Notes: generated by a model from the sequence alone, not told the origin. A stretch of DNA of 64,000 nt from Sphingopyxis witflariensis (GCF_002205635.1 NZ_NISJ01000001.1:434001-498000); one strand, 5' to 3'; shown: positions 9,106-17,996, counted from the first letter of the stretch. Translations and numbers: made by a program.

Positions 9106-10782
9106 TCAGGCCGTTTTCTCAATGAGCACGTCTTCAAGGAGCACGCCGTCGAGGCCGGTCGTCGCCAGCACGGCCATCGCATCCTGCACGCTGTGCACGA
9201 TCGGCTTGCCCATGACGTTGAAGCTGGTGTTGAGGATGATCGGCACGCCGGTCTCCCGCTCGAACGCGCCGAGCAGTTCGCTCATCCACGGATCCGCCTG
9301 CGGATCGACGGTCTGCAGCCTTCCGGTGCCATCGGCATGGACGACCGCCGGAACGCGTGACTGCTGCGCCGCCTTCCACGGCAAGGTGAACGACATATAG
9401 GGCGCGGGCTGTGCCCGGTCGAACCACTCGCCCACGCGATCCATCGGTACGATCGGGGCGAAGGGGCGGTACGGTTCGCGGCCCTTCACGCGCTGGTTCA
9501 GCCGATCTTTCATCTCGGGCGAGCGGGGATCCGCCAGAATCGAACGGTTGCCGAGCGAGCGAGGCCCAAATTCAGCCGCCCCGCGCATCACGCCGATGAT
9601 CTTGCCCGCGGCCAGACGCTGCGCGAGCAGGTCTGGACCGATGTCCTCGCGGACCGACGCATATCCGCAATTTCCGGCCGCCCGTGCTGCCACGCGCCGA
9701 TCGACCTTCGTCCCGAGAAAAGGCGAAATCCGGCCGACCGGGACAGGCCGGTCAGGATGATCCTGCATCCAGGCGAGCAAGGCGGCGCCGATCGCGTTCC
9801 CATCGTCGGCCGGAGCACTCGGAACATGGACGTTGGCGAACGAAAAGCGCTCGCGAACGGTGCCGTTATAGGAGGAATTGAGCGCGCACCCTCCGCTCAG
9901 CACGAAACTCTGCGCGCCCAGCGGCAAGCACGCCTTTATGATCCGGTCGGCGAGACGCGCGAACGCGGCCTGCCCGCTTGCGGCCAGATTGGCGGCGCGC
10001 TCGATAGGATCAGCGGGGCCGCGACCGTGCGGAGCGGCGCGGGCAACCGCCGCGTCGATGATATCCTGCGACGGCAATTGGGGCCGGCCATCGACGATGG
10101 TCACCATCGTCTCGATCGCATCGACAAGCGCCGGGTCGGGCGTGCCGAAGGCGGCAAGCCCCATCACCTTCCACTCTTCGCCAGCGCGCCAGTCGAAGCC
10201 GCAGACGCCAGTCAGCCAGGCATAGAATGTGCCCAGGCTGCCGGGGCCCCATGAACGCCATACCCGTTTGAGCCGGCCTTCGCTCAGCCGGAAAAGGCTG
10301 GCAGCGCCCACCTCACCCTCGCCATCGATGATCAGGCAGAGTCCATCGGCGAACGGCGCGCTGTGGCAGGCCGCGGTCGCATGGCACAAATGATGATCGA
10401 AGCGCCGCACTTCCGGCATTTCGGACGCAAGACCAAGACGCAGCAACGATGCGCCCGCATCTCTTTGCGCCTGCGCCTGCAGGCCGCTCAGCCACAATCC
10501 GTCGCTGCCGGGAAGCAGCGCATTGGACACCGAGACCGGAAGGTCGGCCTTGACCCGCGACCAGCTCGAGGCGAGGATGAGCCTGTCCCGGGACGGCTCG
10601 AAACCGATCGCCGCAAGCGCATGCTCGAGATGACCGACATGGTCGGGCGCAGCGCCCCAGGCGCGCTTGTCCTGCAAGTATCGCTCGGTGGCTTCCGCAA
10701 ACAGAATGGTGCCCGTCTCATCGACCAGTGCAAGAGCCGGATCGTGCCCGGAAGTCGACAATCCGAGATAATAGGTCGTCAT
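9106..10782 (-). CDS. NodU/CmcH-family O-carbamoyltransferase
   Basis: The protein has 558 residues. It transfers a carbamoyl group from carbamoyl phosphate, via carbamoyl-adenylate, to a hydroxyl. The N-terminal ASKHA-type Kae1-like domain begins YYLGLSTSGHDPALALV and has the metal-binding DHHLCHATAA and GGCALNSSYNG. The C-terminal YrdC-like domain has GAAEFGPRSLGNRSILADPR, REPYRPFAP and NTSFNVMGKPIV. All key family motifs are intact. Its ATG overlaps the ACP stop (ATGA). In this operon the likely substrate is a hydroxylated acyl chain made by the P450 protein, possibly still on the ACP; this is inference. Confidence 0.92.
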   Translation of the reverse strand: MTTYYLGLSTSGHDPALALVDETGTILFAEATERYLQDKRAWGAAPDHVGHLEHALAAIGFEPSRDRLILASSWSRVKADLPVSVSNALLPGSDGLWLSGLQAQAQRDAGASLLRLGLASEMPEVRRFDHHLCHATAACHSAPFADGLCLIIDGEGEVGAASLFRLSEGRLKRVWRSWGPGSLGTFYAWLTGVCGFDWRAGEEWKVMGLAAFGTPDPALVDAIETMVTIVDGRPQLPSQDIIDAAVARAAPHGRGPADPIERAANLAASGQAAFARLADRIIKACLPLGAQSFVLSGGCALNSSYNGTVRERFSFANVHVPSAPADDGNAIGAALLAWMQDHPDRPVPVGRISPFLGTKVDRRVAARAAGNCGYASVREDIGPDLLAQRLAAGKIIGVMRGAAEFGPRSLGNRSILADPRSPEMKDRLNQRVKGREPYRPFAPIVPMDRVGEWFDRAQPAPYMSFTLPWKAAQQSRVPAVVHADGTGRLQTVDPQADPWMSELLGAFERETGVPIILNTSFNVMGKPIVHSVQDAMAVLATTGLDGVLLEDVLIEKTA

Positions 10783-11033
10783 TGTGCTTCGAGCGACGCC
10801 ATCACCGCGGTCGCCACTTCGCCCAGCGTCTGGAATTCGAACATCAGCGAGGGCTCCACCTCGATCTGATAGGTATCCTCAATCTCGCCGCAGATCAGGA
10901 CCGCATCGACCGATTCAAGGCCGATATCGACGAGATTGGTGGAATCATTGATCTGCTCGGCCGGCACCTTGGTGCGCTCACTCACGCGGTGGCACAGAAA
11001 TTCGGTTACGCCAGCGGCCGTACGGTCACTCAT
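10779..11033 (-). CDS. Acyl carrier protein
   Basis: The protein has 84 residues. It has the four-helix carrier fold and the 4'-phosphopantetheine attachment motif D-I-G-L-E-S-V-D, with Ser41 as the modified residue. In this motif Glu replaces the usual Asp before Ser. An acidic helix II/III region (ICGEIEDTYQIEVEPSLMFEFQTLGEV) follows. It is a dedicated carrier rather than the housekeeping fatty-acid ACP, because it sits inside the FAAL-P450-carbamoyltransferase-MBOAT operon. It overlaps the carbamoyltransferase start by 4 bases. Confidence 0.93.
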   Translation of the reverse strand: MSDRTAAGVTEFLCHRVSERTKVPAEQINDSTNLVDIGLESVDAVLICGEIEDTYQIEVEPSLMFEFQTLGEVATAVMASLEAQ

Positions 11034-11066
11034 ATATTCGCCTCGATTTGTTAAAAGGACAGGAGA

Positions 11067-13274
11067 TCAGCGCAGGCGACAGGCCATTGCAGACAGGATG
11101 ATGGTTTGCGAATTTTCCGCATAGGAAGGTTCGCCCGGAGACAACGTCAGCGCAGGAAAGCACTTGAATAGCGCCGGGATCGCCCGCCGCAACAATATGC
11201 GGGAAAGCGTCGCTCCGGGGCAGCGATGCAGCCCGTGGCCGAACGCCAGATGGCCGGCGCCCAGGCTCTCGTTAATCGCATCCAATTGAAGCTGCATCGT
11301 GTCGCCCGCCGCGTAGGGGCAGCCGCCAACCTCTCCCGTCGAACGGGCCAGACGATAAATGAAACGCGGTGAGGCTGCTCCCGGCACGATGTCACGATCC
11401 AGATGCGCGGCCATCCATGCGGGATCGCACAGATGCGCGCGCGCGCCGGGCGGCGCTGCGGACAGTGAGAAGATCGCATTGGCCAGCGTGTGCGAACTGT
11501 TGAAGCTCGCGCCATAGAATACCAGCGCCGTCGCCTTGCGATCGAGCGCGTCGAAATCGTCCCCGCCGTACGCGGCGAGGTGCGAGAGCAGAGAAGGTGG
11601 ACGCCCGGAAAACGCATCCAGTGCTCCTTCGTCGAATTGCGCGAGCAGCGCATCGAAGAAACCCTGCACTCTCAGGATCGCGCGCATCGAACGGAGCGGC
11701 GCCAGCACTTCCTGAAGCAACGGCGCCAGGCGATCGAACATTTCCGGATCGCGGGGATATATCCCCAATATAGGCTGACAGACTTCGCGGAACAGCGGCT
11801 CGCAGAAATCGCGCACAAGGTCCGGGGCGGGCGCGTCGGCGAGGCGATCAAGGCACCGCTCCACTGCCGCTTGTATCCATGGCTCCCAGCGAGCCAGCCG
11901 GTTCGTGCCAAGCACCTCGAACGCCAGCAATCGGATGCGCCGGTGGCGCTCGCCCGAAAGGAAGAATGGCGCGTTGCGCGCAATCCGTATCGCCGTCGAC
12001 AGATCGTGGCCACTGCCCTTCTGGAGCGCGACGAGATGCGCCTCCATCCCCGGCGGGCTGAATTGCACATCGTCGGTCGCGATGGCGCGCGCCACGACCG
12101 GATCGCTGATTTCCCACTGTCGGGCGGAACGCCGCCTGGCGGGTGCAAGCCGGCACGGGAGCGCAACCGGCGTCTGAATCATATGCGTGCGTTCGATCCG
12201 GACCGAATCTTCGATCAGACGCAGATCGGGGAAACGTTCCGCCAGCATCGGCATCGCCCGGCGCAGCAGCAATCGTGCGAGCGCCGCGCCCGGGCATTTA
12301 TGCGTTCCCTCGCCGAACGACATCGATTGCTTGCCGGCCGCCGCTCCGGCGTGCGGACACAGCGAGCGGTTGATCGCCGGTATGTCGAGAACCGCCAGAT
12401 CGCCGGGGGCGACCGCATCGCCGCCCAGCTCGGTCTCTCCTTGCGCCACGCGGTACAGACGCAAGGTCGAGGGGAAGTCGCGGATAATTTCCTCGAGCCG
12501 CCGGTCCGCCCAATCGGGGGCTGACACCTGCCGCCACTCCGTCGCGTCTTTGTGCAGCAGGCCCCACAAAGCAAAGGAAAGCGATTGCGCGGCGGTGTGC
12601 GCGGCGACGGTCAGCGACGCGACCAGGATCCGCGCGTCAACGCCATCGGGCAAATTTGCCCTCGCGATCGCGCTTGCGAAGGTCAACGGGTCATTGTCCG
12701 CCGGGTCCGTAACGCCTTCCGAAACCGGCACCGCGTCAACGAGGAACCGATAGCCTTCCTGCACGGCAATCATCTCGCGCAGACGCAGAAGCGGCTCGGT
12801 AAAGGTGCGTGCAGAAGACATGTGGCGCAAGAACGCCGCCTCGTCGGGAATCGACAGTCCAAAGACGTCGCGTATGCAGCCGACATAGAGGGGATCGGCG
12901 AAATCGCGGACCAGATCGGGCCCATCTTTTGTCGATAGTTCGGCAAGACACCGTTCGATGTTGGCGTCGATGACGGGTTGCCACTTTGCGATCGCGTCCG
13001 GGCTCAGCAGGCCCGCGAGCGCCCGGCGGGTAGCGAGATGCTCGCGACCGGACTGATAGATCAGCGAACTGCCCGCAGCCTCGATGAGAAACGAGAAGTC
13101 CAGCTTGCCCTGACGTTGCAGATTCTCGAGATAAGGGCGGACATCCGACACGCCCCAAACACGGTCGCGGAAGACTTTCGCTGCGTCGGCAGCATCCTCC
13201 ACAGCAAATCGCGCACGGCTCGGGCGGGCGCCCAGGGTCCTCTCGGGCGCAGCGGGCGCCGATAATGGCTTCAC
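11067..13274 (-). CDS. Tandem cytochrome P450 (two P450 domains in one chain)
   Basis: The 735-residue protein starts at a GTG that overlaps the FAAL stop (GTGA). Domain 1 (about 1-380) has HxxxR in helix C, the I-helix AAHTA (224-228), ExxR (262-265) and the heme motif FGEGTHKCPG with Cys327. Domain 2 (about 385-735) repeats the fold with GERHRRIR and a second heme motif FGHGLHRCPG with Cys685. Its I-helix reads YGASFNSSH, lacking the acid-alcohol pair, and the ExxR position is degenerate (DRDIVPG). Both domains are shorter than a normal 400-residue bacterial P450. One domain may oxidise while the other is structural, or both may act on the ACP-bound acyl chain. Confidence 0.88.
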   Translation of the reverse strand: MKPLSAPAAPERTLGARPSRARFAVEDAADAAKVFRDRVWGVSDVRPYLENLQRQGKLDFSFLIEAAGSSLIYQSGREHLATRRALAGLLSPDAIAKWQPVIDANIERCLAELSTKDGPDLVRDFADPLYVGCIRDVFGLSIPDEAAFLRHMSSARTFTEPLLRLREMIAVQEGYRFLVDAVPVSEGVTDPADNDPLTFASAIARANLPDGVDARILVASLTVAAHTAAQSLSFALWGLLHKDATEWRQVSAPDWADRRLEEIIRDFPSTLRLYRVAQGETELGGDAVAPGDLAVLDIPAINRSLCPHAGAAAGKQSMSFGEGTHKCPGAALARLLLRRAMPMLAERFPDLRLIEDSVRIERTHMIQTPVALPCRLAPARRRSARQWEISDPVVARAIATDDVQFSPPGMEAHLVALQKGSGHDLSTAIRIARNAPFFLSGERHRRIRLLAFEVLGTNRLARWEPWIQAAVERCLDRLADAPAPDLVRDFCEPLFREVCQPILGIYPRDPEMFDRLAPLLQEVLAPLRSMRAILRVQGFFDALLAQFDEGALDAFSGRPPSLLSHLAAYGGDDFDALDRKATALVFYGASFNSSHTLANAIFSLSAAPPGARAHLCDPAWMAAHLDRDIVPGAASPRFIYRLARSTGEVGGCPYAAGDTMQLQLDAINESLGAGHLAFGHGLHRCPGATLSRILLRRAIPALFKCFPALTLSPGEPSYAENSQTIILSAMACRLR

Positions 13275-14926
13275 ACCAATTCCCCGCCGATCTCGCCGTT
13301 TCGGATTGCATTCGCCACCAGCCTGCGCTGAATCTTGCCGCTCGACGTACGAGGCAATGAGCCCGTTCGGAAAAAGCGGATATCGACGAGATCGATCGAC
13401 CATGCGCCCATCACCGCCTGGCGTATTCGCTTGCGGGCCTCGTCAGCCTCGATCTTCGAGCCGCGTCGCCGCAGCTCGATAAACAGCGCCGCCTTTCCGG
13501 TCGTCATGCCGTCGAGCATCACCGCCGCCGCCGCCATGGCATTGAGTTCGGGCTGTTGCTCGGCCGCCAGCCATTCCACCTCGGGCGCGGAAATCTTGCG
13601 GCCATTGGCGAGCAGCAGATCCTTGAGCCGACCGATTACGTACAGTCTGTCGTTCTCGCGCACCGCGATATCGCCGGTGCGAAGCCAGTTGCCCTCTTCA
13701 TCGGGCAGGACGGCCGCAAAGGTTGCTTCGGTTTCCGCCTCGTCGTTGAAATAGCCATGCGCCACGGAGGGGCCGCGCATCCAGATTTCGCCTGCCGTGC
13801 CGTCGGCGACCTGACAGCGCGCATCCGGATCGACGATGCGAAGGTCAGCCCGAACGTCTTCGGAGATTGTGCAAGGCTCGACCCCCTCGCATCCATCGGG
13901 AACAACATTGACGGCCTTATCGGCGGAAACGGTGTTGGTACCCGCTGCCATCAGCGTGAATTCCGCGAGGCCGTAAGTGGCGAAGAGCGCCCGAGGATTG
14001 AAGCCGTAGGGAACGAAGCGCTCGCGAAACGCTTCCAGCAGCTCGGTCGGCACTGGTTCAGCCCCGCAATATGCAGTTTGCCAGCTTGAGAGATCGAGCC
14101 CTTCGCACTGCTCTTCCCGCACATTCTGAAGGCAATGCGCGAAGGCGAAGGCAGGCCCGCCGCTAATAGTCGCTTTCTTTTCGGAGATCAGGCTGAGCCA
14201 ACGATGCGGGCGCTGGACCATGTGGAACGGATCGAGCAGATGCGTGACGCCGCCGAACAGGATCGGGTAGAGGATCCCCATCAGACCCATATCGTGGAAA
14301 TGCGGCGCCCAGTTGAGCACGACCGAACGCGAATCCTGGCCCCAGGTCGCACTGACAAGCGCCGCGTTATCTAGGATGTTCTCGGCATGCAGCACGACGC
14401 CGCGCGGGGCGCGTGTCGATCCCGAAGTATATTGCAGAACGACCGGGCGAGCCGAGGCAATAGGAAAGCGGCTGGTGGCCCGGCCGGATTTCAGCTGCGT
14501 CAGGTCGAGCACCGGTATTGCCGCTTCGCTCTCGGCTCCCTGACGTGCAGCTTGCAACCGCGCCGTCAGGCCGCTCGTGCACAGGATCGCTACCGGCTTG
14601 CAGCTTTCGATGATGCCGTTGAACCGGCCGGTCTGCGCACCGGGCCTCGGCAGCGCGACCGGCACCACGGTAAAGCCCGCATGCAGCGCCCCGAACAGCG
14701 TGACCACGAAATCTGCTCCGCATGGCATCGCCAATGCCAACGGGCCCTCTGCGGGATCGAAAGACGCGACAAGCGCTGCGGCTCGCGCATAGGCCGCTTC
14801 GCGCAGCCACGCTCCGCTCAATGCCTGATCGACCTGTCCTTCGCGGGCCGCGCAAATCGTGACGATGGCGTCGTCCGAACGCCGCGCGAGATGGCCGAAG
14901 ATTGCCTCCGCCAGCACCGTAGCCAT
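13271..14926 (-). CDS. Fatty-acyl-AMP ligase (FAAL-type adenylating enzyme)
   Basis: This 551-residue ANL-superfamily ligase activates a fatty acid as acyl-AMP and loads it onto an ACP. The P-loop is YTSGSTRAPRG (166-176). FAAL-type signatures include LNWAPHFHDMGLMGILYPI, YCGAEPVP, FATYGLAEFTLMAAG and WLRTGDIAV. The hinge is GRLKDLLLANGRKISAPEVE, and the C-terminal catalytic Lys lies in PRTSSGKIQRR. It is the first gene of the operon; the 15 bases before its ATG are purine-rich (AAGAGAAAAGAAAAA). The P450 gene starts inside its stop codon, so the products are probably made in step. Confidence 0.92.
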   Translation of the reverse strand: MATVLAEAIFGHLARRSDDAIVTICAAREGQVDQALSGAWLREAAYARAAALVASFDPAEGPLALAMPCGADFVVTLFGALHAGFTVVPVALPRPGAQTGRFNGIIESCKPVAILCTSGLTARLQAARQGAESEAAIPVLDLTQLKSGRATSRFPIASARPVVLQYTSGSTRAPRGVVLHAENILDNAALVSATWGQDSRSVVLNWAPHFHDMGLMGILYPILFGGVTHLLDPFHMVQRPHRWLSLISEKKATISGGPAFAFAHCLQNVREEQCEGLDLSSWQTAYCGAEPVPTELLEAFRERFVPYGFNPRALFATYGLAEFTLMAAGTNTVSADKAVNVVPDGCEGVEPCTISEDVRADLRIVDPDARCQVADGTAGEIWMRGPSVAHGYFNDEAETEATFAAVLPDEEGNWLRTGDIAVRENDRLYVIGRLKDLLLANGRKISAPEVEWLAAEQQPELNAMAAAAVMLDGMTTGKAALFIELRRRGSKIEADEARKRIRQAVMGAWSIDLVDIRFFRTGSLPRTSSGKIQRRLVANAIRNGEIGGELV

Positions 14927-15023
14927 TTTTTCTTTTCTCTTTCAAATCAACGCTGAAGTGCGGATATGTCAGTTGCCCTTACACAGGTGCGGTTGGCTAG
15001 CAAGCCCGCCGGTGCGCGTATGC

Positions 15024-15048
15024 AAAAAAAAAGCAGCAGCCCTGCTGA
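15024..15048 (-). terminator. Rho-independent terminator downstream of MNT-HEPN gene
   Basis: On the minus strand the sequence reads CAGCA-GGGC-TGCTG and then a run of about ten T (15024-15033 on the plus strand as A). It lies 75 bases after the MNT-HEPN stop and ahead of the promoter region for the FAAL operon, so it insulates the two units. Confidence 0.7.
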
Positions 15049-15123
15049 CAATGCTCGCTTCTGGCTATTATTGGTTGGCGGTGCGTTGGAAAAGCAACAC
15101 GAGGACTGCTGATCGTCGTCACA

Positions 15124-16053
15124 TCATGACGAGCGACTGACCTCCACATCGAGCACCGCGATGCGCTCCGAGCAAATGGCGTGAACCGCGCGTCCGAGTT
15201 CCTCGACGCAGCCGCCGAGCCACAGAAGTTCTTCTTCGGTGATGCGGTAATGTTTCGAATAGCGTGCCTTCACATAGGCTTCCTTGAGCTTTTCGAAGCG
15301 GGCGCGATCCACCCGCGCCTCGCGCGGCCAGGCATCGACCAGCCGCATATCGATGCGCTCAGCCTGGGTACGAAGGAACCCAAGGTTGTGAACGTGTGGC
15401 GTGTAAAAGGTGCAGACCAGAAGAACGCAGTGATACAGCCGTTCGGTTGCCTGATGTAAGTTGAAGGCGGCATAGTTTTTTTGGCCGTCATTCAGGCTGT
15501 AGCCTGCAAGGGTTCGCGCATACTCCGCGCTCGGCATCCATTCCGCGAAATACTCCTTCGCCATAGCCAGCGCCTGTTCCGGCGTCTTCGGCTTCGGAGT
15601 ATGCAATTCCTTGTCGTCGAACTGGTGCAGTGCGATACCGTCCTTGGCGACGTCCATGAAGAAATAGCGTCCGTGCGCGAGCCCGTCGTTCACCTCCTGC
15701 AGCGTGTGGACGATGAAGTTCACCGGCGTATGCAAGGTCTTGTCTATGGCAAGCTCACGGATCAGCCGGTCATCGAGCTTGAGCCAATAATCGACCTTCT
15801 CGGTGAGGCGCTTGTCGTTGACGATGATCAGCAAGTCGAAGTCGGAAAGATACCCCTTTGCGGTATGCGGCTCGTCGACCCAGCCGCCCCGCGCATAGCT
15901 GCCATAGAGAATGATCTTCTCAATGCGCCCTTTCTTCTTCCACTGCTGTTGGGCAAGCGCCAGCGCATCCTCGAATTCCTCGAAAATAATCTGGACGACA
16001 CGCTCCAACTCGCGCTGCTTGTTCGCGGGAAGATGATCGAGATCCGTACGCAT
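15124..16053 (-). CDS. Single-chain nucleotidyltransferase (MNT)-HEPN domain protein
   Basis: The 309-residue protein starts at MRTDLDHLPANKQREL. The N-terminal half is a minimal nucleotidyltransferase with LYGSYARGGW (Gly-Ser at 51-52) and the catalytic DFD (71-73). The C-terminal half is a HEPN helical domain (YAAFNLHQATERLYHC, then VKARYSKHYRI with the Arg/His HEPN-type motif). In two-gene MNT/HEPN toxin-antitoxin systems the MNT AMPylates and silences the HEPN RNase; here both are fused. A stand-alone signalling or antibiotic nucleotidyltransferase role is the alternative. Confidence 0.8.
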   Translation of the reverse strand: MRTDLDHLPANKQRELERVVQIIFEEFEDALALAQQQWKKKGRIEKIILYGSYARGGWVDEPHTAKGYLSDFDLLIIVNDKRLTEKVDYWLKLDDRLIRELAIDKTLHTPVNFIVHTLQEVNDGLAHGRYFFMDVAKDGIALHQFDDKELHTPKPKTPEQALAMAKEYFAEWMPSAEYARTLAGYSLNDGQKNYAAFNLHQATERLYHCVLLVCTFYTPHVHNLGFLRTQAERIDMRLVDAWPREARVDRARFEKLKEAYVKARYSKHYRITEEELLWLGGCVEELGRAVHAICSERIAVLDVEVSRSS

Positions 16054-16104
16054 GATCGTGCCCACCTTGTATGGCCAGCTCCTACTTGGCAAGTGGGAAG
16101 GCCG

Positions 16105-16362
16105 TCAGCGGCGCCAGAACCGCCACCATGGCGGCGGATCGGGCTCCATGACATCGGCCAGAATTGCAAGTCCCCGACAAAGAGCCGCCTCAACGTCCTC
16201 AACGCTGATGGCATGCCGACGCGCGAGTTCATTATAGCTGGCGTCATCGACGCGGTACCCGATGAATATTTCGCGATCAAGCGGCGCCATGAGCCGAACC
16301 GCTTGCTCCGCCTTGCGAAGCAGGCGGCGTTCCTTGATAGTCAATTTAGTCATATTGCGCAT
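16105..16362 (-). CDS. Small sigma-70 region 4-like HTH protein
   Basis: The protein has 85 residues. The segment LDREIFIGYRVDDASYNELARRHAISVEDVEAALCRGL resembles sigma factor region 4 (a recognition HTH), but region 2 is absent. The tail is Trp/Pro/Arg-rich (PDPPPWWRFWRR). It lies 51 bases upstream of the MNT-HEPN start on the same strand and may be co-transcribed. It could be a small transcriptional modulator or the remnant of an ECF sigma factor. Confidence 0.6.
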   Translation of the reverse strand: MRNMTKLTIKERRLLRKAEQAVRLMAPLDREIFIGYRVDDASYNELARRHAISVEDVEAALCRGLAILADVMEPDPPPWWRFWRR

Positions 16363-16769
16363 TCCAGCAGTTGCGCGCGAGGACCCACTATGGGTTAATG
16401 ACCGCTACCGGTGCCGTTTGATCACGACCGGGCGCGACATTGACGAAATCACGGGCGGACGATCAAGCCGCTGATTTCGTCCCTCTTTCACACTAGCAAA
16501 ACTGCAATCGACACACTCCCCTTCCTTCCACTTCGGCAGAACCGTGCGCTCGCGCTGGCCAGGACAATATCGTGCGATGGTCCAGGAAATTAGCGGATTA
16601 ACCGGCCAAAAGAGACCGTTTGGGGACACCCAACGGCTTGCTGACGTGCGCTTCTGAGGCGGGATGCGCGATGGTATCAGCATTTCCGTCACATGTTCGG
16701 ACTGGGTTCGGCTTGCAGATGTCGTCGCCGCCCGAACTCTCCGCAGAAGCATTTTTTGGCGGGCGCGGA
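16363..16769. other. Intergenic stretch without a supportable gene
   Basis: About 400 bases hold only short overlapping frames with no convincing ribosome site or family similarity. They lie between the sigma-like gene and the IS110 remnant. The stretch is probably eroded mobile-element DNA. Confidence 0.4.
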
Positions 16770-16982
16770 TCAATCGTATCCGCAGGGGCCCGCTTCGTAG
16801 CGAATGTGCAGATCGGCGCCTGGCCCGCCAAGTCTGCCAAGCAGCTTCGCCAGCGCTGCCGGGGTATTGACGATCTCGCCATGCTCGCGGACCTCCGCGC
16901 GCTTGCCGTCCTCCGCCACCGCAACAGCTATCGTGTCTTTGTGGACGTCGAGGCCCACATATTTCACCCACTGGCTCATCAT
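16770..16982 (-). pseudogene. IS110-family transposase, N-terminal remnant
   Basis: Seventy residues match the start of an IS110-type DEDD transposase: KYVGLDVHKDTIAVAVAEDGKRAEVREHG and ending IRYEAGPCGYD, where full proteins continue with about 250 further residues. Homology ends at GPCGY and a stop follows. No catalytic core or C-terminal Ser motif remains. Confidence 0.75.
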
Positions 16983-17097
16983 TCGCCTCCATGCAGAAGA
17001 TCGCGCCAGACCAGCCCGGTACGACCTCGCCTCTGCATATTACGAGACGGGCGTGCCCAGTCTCAGGCGAACATGTGGTCTAGCCGGGCGCCAGGGT

Positions 17098-17466
17098 CGC
17101 CGCCTTTGCAGCCTCCTGAGCACGCATTACCGCATTATAGTGGTCAATCCATTCCGGCGGATCATCCTTCCAGCCAGAGTACCAATCATCCTCTGCCTTC
17201 ACGCACACGTGGCATTCCTTTTAACCGATCGTGAGGGAGCGCGGGCGAAAGGGATGCCTTTCTGCTTTCGCGGCGGCTTCTTCATGCACCGGCGCATCGA
17301 CGCATCTGATCGCCTTCTGATCGACAGGCGAAAGCTCGCTCCGGCGATCGCATTTGTCGCAATAAACCGACGGCGCGTCTGGATGGGCGGCAATCTGGCA
17401 GGCGCCATCGTCGTCAATGTGGACGTCGGCAACAATCCAGTCGGGGAGAAAGAGAGCAATCGCCAT
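17098..17466 (-). pseudogene. ISL3-family transposase with large internal deletion and nonsense codon
   Basis: The N-terminus (MAIALFLPDWIVADVHIDDDGACQIAAH, zinc-finger VYCDKCDRRSELSP, CVDAPVH) is joined directly to the C-terminus (HPFRPRSLTIG, then KECHVCVKAEDDWYSGWKDDPPEW). About 370 central residues are missing compared with the intact relative at 31101-32576. The Tyr codon after TIG in the relative is TAA here. Upstream, GGTTGTATCTGTCG around 17534-17550 matches the terminal sequence of the intact element. It is a decayed, non-autonomous copy. Confidence 0.8.
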
Positions 17467-17582
17467 ATGGTAAGTATCTTTATGGAATCTCTTAATAAAG
17501 CCTGTAGCGAGCGCAAGAAATTGATCCAGATATGGTTGTATCTGTCGTCGCGTTGCGGTGGATTCTGGACTATGCTCGTCGG

Positions 17583-17915
17583 ATGACGGGTTGGATCGAC
17601 TACCTAATCACGAGTGATGACCCCGCGGACAAAGCTCTGCTTGACGAGTTTCGCGACCGTGCCTGGGCACACGGGCAACTGATGCAGTTCATCGCCGCCG
17701 ATCCGGCGAACATCACCTCCGAGACTTTCCAACGGATGACCGAAGAGCAGGAATTGCAGAACGCGCTACAGGATCGCATTCACGCCCGCGGCGTCGAGTT
17801 GCGAGATGCTGGACATGTGCCGGCCGACGAATCCGCCTTCAAGGCGTGGCGGGCAACATGGGTCCCGCTGGCGTCACACCTTCCATCGGATGACGAGCCA
17901 ATGCCCCGCGCGTGA
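17583..17915 (+). CDS. Hypothetical protein, 110 aa
   Basis: The start MTGWIDYLITSDDPADKALLDEF is preferred over an upstream in-frame ATG that lies in IS terminal sequence. The protein is acidic and mostly helical, with no membrane segment: a Gln/Glu-rich middle (TEEQELQNALQDRIHARGVELRD) and a Trp-containing tail. It shows no recognised family. It precedes the Ntn-hydrolase-like gene by 81 bases on the same strand. Confidence 0.5.
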   Translation: MTGWIDYLITSDDPADKALLDEFRDRAWAHGQLMQFIAADPANITSETFQRMTEEQELQNALQDRIHARGVELRDAGHVPADESAFKAWRATWVPLASHLPSDDEPMPRA

Positions 17916-17996
17916 TCTGTCGCGGCACACCCTAACCACTGCTGAGAAATCGAAATTTACCTCCGGCGTTCAGACGCGAGGAAGAATGGAGCCCCA

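Noticed and set aside
13275-13403. 43-codon N-terminal extension of the tandem P450 upstream of GTG 13274
   Set aside because: It lies wholly within the FAAL gene, is Arg-rich and unlike any P450 N-terminus. The GTG overlapping the FAAL stop is the natural coupled start.
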